Notes under the pieces: generated by a model | Database searches by the model: none | Seen by the model: only the letters and a program-made list of their open reading frames with translations | What the model was told of the DNA's origin: nothing | Program-made: the position numbers and the translations under genes | In this document: positions 35,806 to 47,716 of the stretch, in pieces | Layout: the number at the start of each line of letters is the position of its first letter | Numbering within the stretch: position 1 is the first letter of the stretch | Origin: Acytostelium subglobosum LB1 | Lineage: Eukaryota; Evosea; Eumycetozoa; Acytosteliales; Acytosteliaceae | Direction: 5' to 3' | Assembly (NCBI RefSeq): GCF_000787575.1 | Contig: NW_012236510.1 | Coordinates: 1 to 64,000, forward strand | Length of the DNA stretch: 64,000 bases

Positions 35806-37494
35806 ATGGATGTCCATGCAACAGCATCAAGCAACACATGGTCTAGATCGTACAAGACTCTGACCACTTGGAACAATGTGACACCGNTTCGAAGAGATCA
35901 ATCCATTCGATATGGATTCAACACCGATAGTACACAAGACATCACCGTTCTCAATCGATCCAGAGATCAATGCCAAGATCACCATGTGGATTGGAGAGGT
36001 TTGGAGACTGGATACGGCCGCCATCGTCTATGCCAACAACTCGTCGCTCTCTGAGCGCAATGGCGTTGCTCAATATATCTTTGGTCTCGGTGGACCAGAG
36101 ATACCGAACGAGATCTCACAGGCTGGTGGCGAGTGTCGTATTGGTGAGGTGTTGATGACCAGTGGTGGCAACCTCAAGACCCGCTACGTCGTTCACACCT
36201 GTTGTCCAACCTTTAATCAGAAGTACCTGTCCGCCTCGGAGAATGCCCTCAACTCTTGCTATCGTGCCGCGTTGGGATTGTCCAGCGAGCACAACCTCTC
36301 CACTATGGCCTTTTCATGCATCCACACGTCGAGCAGACAGTTCCCCTCAGAGTTGGGCACACACGTAGCACTCAGAACAATCAGAAGACATTTGGAGAAG
36401 CATGGACAGCACCTCAAAAACGTCATCCTCTGTCTAGAGAGCGAGATTGATATAGAGTCCTACAAGAAGTTGATGCCTCTCTACTTCCCACGAACAGAGG
36501 CAGAGCTGCAGCTGGCACAACGTACACTGCCAAAGGACTGTGGCAACAAGTTTGGTGAGAAAGAGATTGAGGAGAGAAGGTTACGTGCTCAAGACACTAC
36601 ACTGAGCACTGCTCTCTTCCGCAACTTTGATGATCACTATAAGGAAGGTGAACAAGAGGCTACTCTCACGCTCACTGTCAACACATCACCAATAGCATCG
36701 AGGACATTCTCCTCAAAGAAAGAAAGAAGATCCGGATATTATCAAGAAGAAGAAGATCGAGAATAGAACTGGTATGTACTAGGATTGATTGCGGAGAGAT
36801 AATAGAGATAACAAGGACATGTAACTTACTCTCTATTGGTGAATAACACTACCGCAGTTGAACAAGTTGAACAAGAGAGGATACAATCAATGTATGAAGA
36901 TTGTTTGGATAGGTCTAGAACTACGGACCTGTCCAACATTGCCAGATTGAACTTTATCTATCAGGTGGCATCTTCAGATGGTTCACCGATCGTCGTTGTC
37001 ATTGGTTCACATATGGACCCATCAAGGGATGACCTGGACAGTGTGTTGCTCTACTTTATCAGAATCTTTGAAGGTCTGGCACAACGAGAGTTCTCCATTA
37101 TGTATTTCCATTCCAACATGTCATCAGTACCACTACCAGAGATGGCATGGCTAAAGAAACTGTTACTCATTGTTGAACATAAGTATGTAAAGGTATATAT
37201 ACAAATACATATACAACATATACTAACCAAGGTTATTTACTTCTATATAGATACTCTAAACAACTGACAGACCTACACGTGATACATCCAACATTCTTTT
37301 TCAAAGCTACATTTAAGGTACTCCGAGGATTCCTTCTCTATGACCGATTCCCAACCAGGATAGTGTATCACAACAACCTAAACAAGTTCAAGGATATCGT
37401 TGGTAGACTCAACCTGCCAAAGTCTGTATTCTCCTACGAGTTCAAATACAACGATGTGGTAGAGTACTCAGTAGAGTCACATGAAGGTGTGTAA
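35806..37494 (+). CDS. gdap2: GDAP2 homologue (macro domain plus CRAL-TRIO domain)
   Basis: Three exons (35806-36771, 36858-37182, 37251-37494) give about 510 aa after allowing for two surplus positions. The first is the N at 35887, across which the frame reads NNVTP then FEEINPFDMD. The second is one extra base in the AAAG-repeat near 36714-36735, after which DPDIIKKKKIENRT continues into exon 2. Residues about 40-230 are an ADP-ribose-type macro domain (ITMWIGEVWRLDTAAIVYANNSSL shortened here, then GECRIGEVLMTSGG, RYVVHTCCPTF, GTHVALRTIRRHLEKHG). The C-terminal 170 residues are a CRAL-TRIO/SEC14-type domain (DLSNIARLNFIYQVASSDG, LLYFIRIFEGLAQREF, VIHPTFFFKATFKVL). Human GDAP2 loss causes ataxia and the protein is linked to stress responses; whether the macro domain hydrolyses anything is unsettled. 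The match to human GDAP2 spans the whole length. Confidence 0.88.
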
Positions 37495-37713
37495 CCATGG
37501 TTCAGAAGATAATAAACGACGACGATGACGGCCAAGCAATCAATCATTCCATCTATTTGTGTGAGTGAATATATATTCCTATCCTAGAAGTCAGTTTGAT
37601 GGAATGGTCTACCAAAACTGATCGCATCTGTTTGTACTGCAACACTTTGTTATCTTGTCGTTGTTTATTGCAGTGCTATCTATTCGCTCTATCTATATAT
37701 ATATTTAGGTAAT

Positions 37714-37980
37714 CTAATGTTGAACAACATCTGTGACTTCAAATGAACATTGACTGTTTGATATAAATGCAGGCTTAGTGTATGATTGAGAGAATAGAAC
37801 TTGTTTGAATGTCTTGTTGACTGCTGTGCCTTGAACGTAGTAGACCTTTCCAGGGTTAGACCTTGGATGGAACTTGACGTGTCCTATCTTGGTCAATTGG
37901 AATCTCTTCTTGCATGCTGACTTTGACTTGTGTTTGTACAGTGTTCTGATTTGATTCGATACTATGTTCTGTTTGATCAT
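37714..37980 (-). CDS. Candidate mitochondrial ribosomal protein bL35m
   Basis: A short minus-strand frame starting at the ATG at 37980 encodes 88 aa. It is basic and contains YKHKSKSACKKRFQLTKIGHVKF, which resembles the start of bacterial L35 (K-x-KS-AAKKRFKLTGTGKIK). Downstream, NPGKVYYVQGTAVNKTFKQVLF is less familiar, and the extra C-terminus is not in bacterial L35. An N-terminal MIKQNIVSNQIRTLYK is compatible with a short mitochondrial presequence. The frame stays open upstream to 38010 without another ATG. A missed upstream exon is possible. The gene is convergent with GDAP2 with about 220 bp between stops. Confidence 0.5.
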   Translation of the reverse strand: MIKQNIVSNQIRTLYKHKSKSACKKRFQLTKIGHVKFHPRSNPGKVYYVQGTAVNKTFKQVLFSQSYTKPAFISNSQCSFEVTDVVQH

Positions 37981-38285
37981 CGTTGTGTCGTCACTTGATG
38001 TTAGACACAATGCCCTTCAGCTGCAATCGCTCTAGATTCTGCTGCTTCTTCAATACAATAGACATACATTTGAATTTACAAACAGTCTGTTGCATAGACC
38101 ATTATACAATGATTGTAAACCAAACATGATTGTTATTATATATGTTATTTATGTAAAGAGACGAGATAGATAGAAAAGTTGTTGTCAACAAGGCAAAAAG
38201 ACGATCAACTTCTGATTCTGTTTGGTCACAAGCACAACGAAAAAAGTGATGGCACTTTGATGTGTATTCATTCATTCATTCACAA

Positions 38286-39087
38286 TTAGAGACCAAGCAA
38301 AGTTAGAATAGATGGACACTTTGATCCTTGTGATATCCACTCATCACGTGTGATACAGAGGTCATGGTTGACGTCCACCTTTTGGAGAAGCTTGTCGACA
38401 AAGGTTTTGATATCGCCGTCCAGTGTTCCAATCTCCTTGCCAACACTGACCATAGTTTGTGAGAGGTCATCGATCTCACTTGCCTCGAGAGTGCCACTCT
38501 TGTCTTTGTCATACACGTCGAACTAGTACATGTTATTGATTTGGATCGATGGTTAGATATAAACTCATTGGACACTCTCATTCATAATGATAGATAAATA
38601 CCATGAAACCTAGCTTCTCCTCTGGTGTTCCTTTACCAATGATTGACATTGACACTACCAACTCCTTAAAGTCGATTGATCCACTCTGAGTGATAGAGAG
38701 AGACAGCGTGTTAGTTTAGTTGGATCGATTTGATACATGACAACAACTACATACAGCATCAGTGTCAAACAGGTTGAAGATGATACTCAGCTGGTCTGAG
38801 CTAATATGAGGATGGTGCGACTCAAAGTAGGAGACAAACTCTGTATGGTGTTACATTCATCCAGTTAGTCAGTCAGTCAGTCAGCCAGTCAGTCAGTCAG
38901 CCAGTAAATGAACATGGTGATTGATGATCAATAGATAGATACCATTGCGATCCAGTACACCATTAGAGTCAGTGTCGAACTTCTTGAATTGTTCAAACAG
39001 ATTGGTCAGTTCATCTTTGTTGAACGATGAGATAGTACAGAGTTGTTGTATCTCTGTCTTTGTAAGTTTAGTGTGTGCGTGTCCCAT
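38286..39087 (-). CDS. N-myristoylated-type EF-hand calcium sensor
   Basis: Four minus-strand exons (39087-38943, 38840-38755, 38685-38602, 38522-38286) give 183 aa. The start MGHAHT fits the N-myristoylation pattern (Gly2, small residue at 6). Four EF-hand units can be traced: DTDSNGVLDRNEF, DTDASGSIDFKEL, DKDKSGTLEASEI and DVNHDLCITRDEW. The first three keep the acidic and glycine positions of a calcium loop. The fourth lacks the central glycine (L in its place) but retains DxN and the final acidic residue. The layout is that of calcineurin-B/neuronal-calcium-sensor proteins. The ending CPSILTLLGL resembles the tail after the EF-hands of diacylglycerol kinases and related sensors. Target unknown. 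Intron 1 carries a GTCA repeat. Confidence 0.85.
38868..38905. repeat. GTCA tetranucleotide repeat
   Basis: A (GTCA)n run with GCCA variants, inside the first intron of the EF-hand gene. A simple repeat. Confidence 0.85.
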
Positions 39088-39729
39088 CGTCGTTTATCTG
39101 TCTGTAGGTTGTATGATATTCTTAATTTAATTAATTACAGAGGTGGTTATTACCTTCAAACACCGATGACGTCGACCTGATCCCAAAGTCGTGTTTGAAT
39201 TGTTTTGAATTGATCAGATTCTTTTAGTTGTGATTAGAAAGTTGATTGAACAAGGATCACTCTCACACTTTGTAAAGGCACAGTATTTTTCTACATCATT
39301 CTAATAACATAAACACTGATTGTAGATTCGAGATGACCAATCAATCTATACAACTCACAACTATCTATCTAAACCAACCAATCCTAAATTACGTTCTATC
39401 ACCCACCCATTGCAGCGCCGGGTTCCTCTGAACGTCATTCATCCTCGTGGTATGAGCAAAACAACAACTGTGTGTCGACCCTGGTTCAACCAACCCCTCA
39501 ACCCCAGCACCAACCCAACCAACCAATACCCCCACAATATTAATTGGACAATGGACTACTACTTAAAAGTGTGGTGTTCAGTCGTCTGAGCGTAGTAGTA
39601 GGTCCAGTCAGTCATAATAAGTAAGTAGGTTGGATATATACTTATTATTATTATTCTTATTTACAAGAGATATAATTATTAAATATTTGTATTAGAATTT
39701 ATAGTATATTGTAATAGAATATTACCAAG
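39088..39729. other. Divergent intergenic region
   Basis: Shared upstream region of the EF-hand gene (minus) and the beta-helix gene (plus). It contains a C-rich stretch at 39475-39535 with repeated CAACC motifs and a strongly AT-rich leader from 39630 on. No gene or RNA was recognised. Confidence 0.5.
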
Positions 39730-41850
39730 ATGAAACAATTCTTTAATAAAATATTCGATGATGATGAGGACCAAAGAAGAAAGCAACAACAACAAAGACA
39801 ACCTCCTCCTTACTATCAACAACAACAACAACAAGCTCCACCTGTACCTCCTCCAAGACCATCCAAACCTCAACCAGGATACTATCCTCCACCTGCTCAG
39901 CAACAACAACTACCACAACAATACTCCAATCAACCTGGACTATACCCTAATATTGGAAATCAATACAATGGAAACCCAAGCCAACAAAGACCATCCAACT
40001 TGTATCCAAACATTAACAACAATCAATCACCTGATAGAGCTCTACCTCCTCAACCCAGACCAAACTATGCTCAATACGGTAATCAACAACAACAACAACT
40101 ACAACAACAACAACATTATGTATCCCCTCCTCAACAACAACAACAACCTCAATATTTCAGTCCACCTCATGTATACTCTCCTCCAATGTCACCAACTGTT
40201 GTGACACATCATATTCACCACCATTACACACCAACATCTCCAAGCCAACAACACACCACATCACCCAAAGTTGGACACAGTTCCTTCAAGGATCCAATCA
40301 GTCCAATTCCCGGTGCCTATGGTGATGGAGTCCATGATGATACAAATGCCGTTGAGCTCTATATTACTACTTTCCCTACCCCTCAAGTCAGGATACCACC
40401 AGTAAGTACTCTACCTCCTTTTGGAGTAAACAAACAAAATACTAACCATAGTATATTAGGGTACATACTTGATTACTCGTCCGCTATGTGTTACCAAGGA
40501 CAATGTCCAAATCATTGGATCAAGTGATGCCAAGTTCGTAGCCAACTTCGCTGGTTGGGTCAATCCCCCAATTTCTGTTGGCTTTATCAACTGGAAGGAG
40601 TACCTATTCGTATTGAATGGAAACAATATTGTGTTGGACACTGTCAACATGAGCAACCTCGTCATTAACTCTCTGAGTGCCTCTGCGGTTCTTCTTGAGG
40701 GCAATGGATTCATCATGAAGAGCTGCAACATTGACAACTTCAACCAGGGTCTGGTGTTTGGCAAACTCAAGATGAGCAACAAACCAGACAACAACCTGGC
40801 CTACACCAACATCAAGGTACTTGGCAACCAGATCACCAATGTGATAGGTACACCCGGTGGCAGTATTTCCTACGGTGATGGAGTAGGATTCTTTGGTTGC
40901 TCCAATGTGACTGTAGCCAACAACTTTATCTCTGCCAAGCCGGGCTCCACTCCTCGCAATGGTATCAACTCTGGTCCAGAGGGATATGTAGTGTCCACGA
41001 ACATTACATTCAACAAACAATACTCTGAGAGGTGATTGGGACTATCCATTGACAACAGAGAGTATGTAGTAGTACCATTTAGGATAGAACCTAGGTAATA
41101 ACATCTAACTAACAAATGAACATTACACTTTAGCTGGAGAGAACTGTACGTTGACCAATAATGATATTGAGGGATCATCGATCGCCTCCATCATTGAAAG
41201 GGGCACTGAGATTACAGTAGCCAACAACAGAATACATATCACTGGTAGAGCTGGTCAGTCTGAAGCTTGTGCCATTCAGTTCTATGGTGTCAACAGAGGT
41301 CATATTAAGAACAATGTTAGTATCATCTATTTATCTTTCAATTGATCAACAAACACTTACCAATCAATCAAATGTATAGACAATCATTGGATCATCACCA
41401 TATGGTATCATCATCAAACCATCACATGAGACTGGTGGGGGCAATGAGACCACAGTAGAGGACAACACATTGGATGGTGACTTTGCCAATTGTATCTTCT
41501 TCTGCAACACCAACCTTGGAAAGGTCAAAGGCAATGTGATCTTGGGCAAGAGTGCAGAGACATCGAGCTGTGGTCTCCAGTTGTGGTACTCCAATGGTAT
41601 AGATGTGCATGAGAACAACATTGACCTGCCCCAAGGTACTGCATGCATCTGTTCAGGCACCAACAACATCACGGTCAAGAGCAACACGATGATGAGTTCT
41701 CGTGCTGGATTCTACATCTGTCAGAAGAGCAACACGATCCTGATCGAAGAGAATGATCTAGTTGGTGTATCACAGACAAAGTTTGATCAATCCAATGATA
41801 ACACTGACGTTGTATGCACCAACAACTATGGTATGGATCTACCATCATAA
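39730..41850 (+). CDS. P/Q-rich protein with right-handed beta-helix domain
   Basis: Four exons (39730-40401, 40460-41031, about 41134-41315, 41380-41850) encode about 631 aa. Residues 1-200 are P, Q, N and Y rich (PPVPPPRP, YYPPP, LYPNI repeats), with no signal peptide after MKQFFNKIFDDDEDQ. The rest begins with YGDGVHDDTNAVELYI, the entry motif of pectate-lyase/tailspike-type parallel beta-helices. It then shows regular short rungs (NIVLDTVNMSNLVI, NVTVANNFIS, NCTLTNNDI, EITVANNRIHI, NETTVEDNTLDG, NNITVKSNTM). Such folds bind or cleave polysaccharides, but no catalytic set can be assigned. The second intron does not keep phase by one base; removing one base from exon 2 would fix it, so this boundary is approximate. 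The P/Q leader looks suited to a peripheral cytoplasmic protein. Confidence 0.78.
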
Positions 41851-42008
41851 TCATACAAATAAATGGAACGGGTTGTGATTGATTCAATGTTGAACTTCAT
41901 GATCAAGTGTGAACTTCTCAAACACACCATCACCACTCCAGAATAGTGTTCTCTTGTCATTGTGAGAAGTTATAATCAAGTGAGATAAAGAGAGAAAGAG
42001 AGAGAGAG

Positions 42009-45000
42009 ATGTTGAGAAGACTATCTTCATTGCCATTGGCAGCAATAAACACGGTTGCTACCTCTGGTTCACAAGTGAGATATGCCTCTGCAACACTATT
42101 AGCAAACAGTCCATTATACAGGAGGATCAACAACAACAACAACAGCAGTAGATGTTTGTTACTAAAAAACTATAGTAAACATAACAATATAAATAGATAC
42201 TACTCAACTAATAACAATAACAACAATAACAATGAAGATGGTGATTCAACAACACCTAGCAACAACAACAATAAGGATCAACAAGTTGAAGAGCCAAATG
42301 CAAGCAGTACTGGACAACAGAAGGAGACTGTCTCATCGTCCCAACGACCTCAGACATCATCAGCTACACCTCACTTTGTACAGGTGGATGATAGAAGCGG
42401 AGGTACCAAATGGGTACCAGTGCCAAGAGAGATTGTCATCTACCCTGTGTTTGAGACACAGATATACCCTGGCTCACTATCAGCACTGCTTCCATTCGAT
42501 TTGGACGAATACAAGCGAATGGGACAACCTAAGGAGATTGGTCTGTTCTTTGTTAATCAAACAGAGATGGAGACGCTGGGCAAAGACACCAAGCAGTTCA
42601 AGCTCACCTCAATGTCACAGCTTAACCCTATTGGAGTGCTCGTCTCCGTTGAGTCATCCGCTCAGAAGCCATACCTCATTGGTGCTGCTAGGATAAGACT
42701 AGATGAATTGCTATCACCTGTCATTGCAACTCCCACAGACATCCCTACATCATCAGACACAACATCAATAGAGAATACGACGACGACAACTGATTCAACA
42801 ACCACAACTACTACAGAGACAACAACAAAAACAACAACAACAACAACAGAGACAACTACATCAGCATTCCCCACTGATCCAGTGACACAATCCATACCTC
42901 AACCAATTGTTACGATTCCCAACAATGGTGAGAATGCAGTACCAATAATCGACAATCAACCACCACCTGTTCCAGACGCAGTCATACTCTCACCTCAGCC
43001 CATACCCTACGAGCTGCCACGAGCATCAATTACCTATCTGCCCGACGTCATGGATCCCCAGTCAGACCCGGTCAAAGTGCGTGCGCTCACACTCCAGTTG
43101 GTCAAGAAGGTGAAACAACTCTCATCAATGTATCCCGACTCGCAGTTCTCTTCGCAGTTCCAGATGCTCTTTGGTGTGTCTCGTTTCCGCTTTATGGAGG
43201 AGCCAGGCAAGTTGGCCGACTTTATCGCATCCATCTGCTCAGAGTCTGCCACGCCAGTGGAGAGCCAAGAGATCATTGGCTCAATTGACATTGAGAAACG
43301 TCTGGAGCGTGTACTCTCCCTTGTGGTCAAGCAACTACAACTGAACGAGTTCAATGCACTCATGGAGAAGCACATCGAGGACAAGGCAGTGAAGCAACAG
43401 AAGAAGTTCTTTTTGAGCGAGCAGATGAAGCTGGTGCGACGAGAGTTGGAGTTGGACCAGGACGAGAAGGAGACGCTCAAGAAGAAGTTCAAGGCCAGGT
43501 GGTCACAGCTCAAGGTGCCAGAGGAGACCAACAAGGTGTTCAACGATGAGATGGAGCGTTTGGCAAGCATCGAGCCAACGTCAGCAGAGTACAACGTCAC
43601 GAGGAACTATCTCGAGTGGATCACGTCATTGCCATGGAACATTACCTCGATCGATAACTTTGACATCCCAACGATAAAGACTGTTCTTGACAACGATCAC
43701 TACGGTCTGGATGATATCAAGGAGATGATACAGAGCTTCATTGCCGTTGGTAAACTTCGTGGATCAGTTGGTGGCAAGATCATTCTACTTGTTGGACCAC
43801 CAGGCACTGGAAAGACTTCGATTGGCAAATCAATCGCGACAGCCCTCGGTAGACAATTTTATCGATTCTCGGTGGGTGGCATTAGTGACGTGGCTGAGAT
43901 CAAAGGACATCGAAGAACATTTGTTGGTGCCATGCCTGGAAAGATCATACAGGCACTCAAACTAACAAAGACTTCAAACCCTGTAATATTGATTGATGGT
44001 ATGTTTATTAATATTCTACAAAGACCTTGGAGATTGATTCTAACATTGATTATATATATATAGAGATTGACAAGGTAGCAAGAGGATTCAATGAGGATCC
44101 ATACTCAAGTTTGTTGGAGGTGTTTGATCCTCAACAGAACAAGAACTACCTGGATCATTATCTGGACATACCATACGATCTATCCAAGGTGTTGTTCATC
44201 TGTACTGCCAACCTAACACACACGATACCAGCGCCACTACTCGACAGAATGGAGGTGATGAAGCTCAATGGTTACATCCAAACAGAACAGATCAAGATCA
44301 CCGAGAAGTATTTGATACCATCAATCCGTGCTGAGACTGGTATTGGTGAGGTATGTACATCATTGTATCTTATCAACTCATTCATTCTTACACCTACACG
44401 ACGATTAGGACCGAGTCAATATATCAACAGAGGCAGTGCAGCACCTGTGTGAATACTGGTGCAGGGAGTCTGGTGTGAGGAATCTCAAGAAGACAATCGA
44501 GAAGATATTCAGGAAGGTGGCCTACAAGATGGTCACTGAGGAGCCATCTGTGATCAATATCACTCCAAGCAATTTGGATGAGTATGCGGGTCTGCCAAAG
44601 TACAGGATCAAGAAGTACTATCAGACACCTCAACCTGGCATTGCATTGGGTCTTGGCTGGACAGAGAATGGAGGCATGCCGCTCTATGTGGAGAGTGTTG
44701 TGGACAGGTTCCAACAGGCACCAGGTCTAAAGACTACTGGCTCATTGGGTGAGGTCATGAAGGAGAGTATAGATATAGCCTTCACCTACGTCAAGCAATA
44801 CCTGGCTCAGGTGGACCCATCAAGCAAATTCTTTGAGAATGTAAGGAAAATCATCATCATTCCCTCTTTCATTGGGATGGTTTACTAATATTCCTTTCTT
44901 AACTTTAGAATGCCGTACACATTCATTCACCAGAGGGAGCCACTCCAAAGGATGGACCATCGGCTGGTGTCACCATGACCACATCGTTGCTGTCTTTGGC

Positions 45001-45346
45001 ACTGAACAAGCCAATACAACCTGGTGTGGCAATGACTGGTGAGATCACACTGACTGGTAAGGTGATTGCCATTGGAGGTATCACAGAGAAGATGATTGCA
45101 GCCAAGCGTGAGGGTGTCAAAAAGATCATCCTGCCAAAGGACAACAAGAAGGAGCTAGAGGACATACCTGACTATGTGAAGGAAGGTTTCACCGTCTATC
45201 TGGTCGACTACTACAATGACGTCTTTGACATTGCCTTTAACGAAACGCCAAGTGTTCAGCCACTCCTAGTTGTCTCCAGACATAAGAAGGACTTTAACAA
45301 GGTATATCCACCAAAACCAACAGAGCCTGCACAGCCAACTTTGTAG
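42009..45346 (+). CDS. lonp1: Mitochondrial Lon protease
   Basis: Four exons (42009-43998, 44064-44350, 44409-44840, 44909-45346) in consistent phase encode 1048 aa. The N-terminus ([20 protein letters not shown], many R and S, no acids) is a mitochondrial targeting peptide followed by N-rich sequence. The Lon substrate-binding domain starts near [14 protein letters not shown] and is interrupted by a T/P-rich insert at about 245-325. The AAA+ module has Walker [10 protein letters not shown] near residue 595, Walker B VILIDEIDK across the first intron, and the sensor-type [17 protein letters not shown]. The protease domain carries the Ser-Lys dyad, Ser921 in KDGPSAG and Lys964 in [13 protein letters not shown]. 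It degrades damaged and regulatory matrix proteins and binds mitochondrial DNA. Confidence 0.96.
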
Positions 45347-45521
45347 AATGGGCTTGGACACGATTAAAGAATGTTTGAAGTTCAATTTGAGTTTTGAACG
45401 AGTCAAATTGGCGCCTTGAAGACGAAGTTAGGTACCTGATAGTTTGATGACTTCCAAGATTGAGTGATTATTATTGTCTTTTCTTTCATTACATACATAC
45501 ATACATACATATATTTATATC

Positions 45522-47614
45522 ATGATACAACAGCAACTACAACAACAGCAACAACAACAGTTTACAAAGTCCAGTAATCAATATGTTGACTTTCACTCTG
45601 TTGTTGGTAAACTAACCTCTGACTTTGAACAGAGGATAGATGAATGGAGGAAGTGGACATTCTTATCATACTGTTCATGGTACTCCTTAATATACTTTAT
45701 ACAGATGACCATCTTGTCACTTATACTCTCGAGCAGTACGTTATCATGGTCATTCAATCGACTGGATCACATCACGATTGTCACGTAGCACATGATTATT
45801 AATCTCTTCACTCACTCTATCTATAGACTACAATATATTACTAAACATAGTTCTAACGATGATTCAACTTGGTATCAACTATTGCTATAGCAAAACAGTT
45901 GGTGTCTATCGTCAAGTACCAGCATCCTTCAATGAGATGTTCTCCATACTCTCCATCTATCACATAATGTATATCGCAGTGATATTCACAAGTCAGCCAT
46001 TCCTCCTCTACTCCCTACTTAGTCTGAGAACCAACTCATTCTCTCTTTGGCCACGTCTTGTAATCAATTGTGTCGATCTTCCTAATGGAAATGGGTGAGT
46101 GTCATCACTGCCGCCATGTATAGGTTAGTCATATGCATAACTAACAATCTGATAACAACAATCTAGTATTGCCCAATGCGAAGTATATAGCAATCCATTC
46201 TTTTACTGTTTCCTCATCGTATCTCTATCGATCATTGGTGCGATACTCTACAGGACCTACTCGTACTCTGAGTACATTCTGTCATTCCCCAAACTCCAAC
46301 AGCATTCATTGAAGCAACAGGTCAAGTCTGCCATATACTCCAACTTCTGGACTGCCTTTTACACTTCATTCTACCTTGCCATAGCCACATTCTTCTATGG
46401 TATCATACTCCTGTAAGTAGTACTGATGGATTGAATGTGTATACACAATGACACTAATGTCATACATCTCTAGAACTCTATTTAGGACATTCCCACTTCG
46501 AATCATATCATTCGCATCAAAGGTTTGGCTCTACTCGTTGGTACTGTTCTACCAACACTTCCTTAGAGTACACCTCTATGAGATATTCTTTACCAAGGTA
46601 ATAATCATCAATTGCACCTTTTGGATCAACTTTGTTGTTGAATACTGACTCATTCATTCACTTGACCAAATAGAATATCAAGTTTATAACCGACAAGTTC
46701 ACTAAGATAAACATTGAGAATAACAATGTGTTCTTATTGCAAGGACTTGGTTCATCTGATCCATTGGTTCAACACCACGCATGGAGAGACTTCCTTCATC
46801 TCAGCCAGTACTCAGAGGGTAGACGTTCCTATCTCTTCAATGAGATGAAGCAAATGGCAGAGTCTCCATCCATCATCAAGATTGTTCAAGAGTATGAGCG
46901 TATGATGACAGATGTCATCAACAAACTTCAATGTCCACCAGAACATTACCAACAACAGCAGCAGCAACAGCAGAACCAGAAGGAGGCGACGGACATTACC
47001 ACAACTTTGCTTCATGGACTACACAAACTCCTTGGCATTTCCGTTGAGTTTGACATCTATGAGTGCGAGATCAGACAGTGCATGTCCAACACACAGCCAA
47101 TTGTTTGGGCCATCGAAGCGCTCTCTGCCTTTGTCATGTCCTCATTGGACACATCGAATAGAGAGTCACGTGAACATGTCAACCTCATTCATCAGTATCA
47201 CATTCTTCAGAGATTCCTCAGTCCACTGGTTGAATTGATGGCAATACTCGACCGACTTGAGCTCAAGAACACTTCAACCACCACTTTGACCGAGTCATCA
47301 GTGATACCTGATACAATATTCCTTCGAAGACTCCTTGGCACATCGGAAATACCTCCAACTTGCATTGGAATCCTATCAACAGTCAGACCTCACTTTAGAC
47401 TGTTGAAATATGGTAAGTGTGAACAACTACTGCAATCAGTACAGTGATCACTAACATTCATTCTCTCTTTTATATAGTTGGCAAGAACATTATATCTCAT
47501 TTACTCAACTCTTTCGGTAATCAATTATCAGATAGTTCATTCCCTTATCAATACCGACTCCTGCTCAAAGAATACAGACAATCAAATACTATGGTATTTG
47601 GTGGTAATAATTAA
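45522..47614 (+). CDS. ndc1: Nucleoporin NDC1
   Basis: Six exons (45522-45735, 45827-46094, 46167-46412, 46474-46597, 46674-47412, 47478-47614) join in phase and give 575 aa. NDC1 is the membrane nucleoporin that anchors nuclear pores and, in fungi, spindle pole bodies. The N-terminal half has about six hydrophobic segments (for example YCSWYSLIYFIQMTILSLIL, then YHIMYIAVIFTSQPFLLYSLL and FFYCFLIVSLSIIGAILY). The C-terminal half carries the family block NVFLLQGLGSSDPLVQHHAW, then WRDFLHLSQYSEGRRSYLF, and QPIVWAIEALSAFV, matching the LLxGLxSxDxLVRHLAWxDLxxLS and W-x-x-EAL patterns of animal NDC1. A polyQ run precedes the start region and another lies near residue 385. Its stop is 102 bp from the convergent diacylglycerol kinase. 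Confidence 0.85.
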
Positions 47615-47716
47615 ATAATTACAAGTGTGTACCCAATTAATACAGGCTGGCACAATCATCTATTATCTACATTATAATAATAATTATCATCTCTTAGTTC
47701 CTATTGTACAGTCTGG

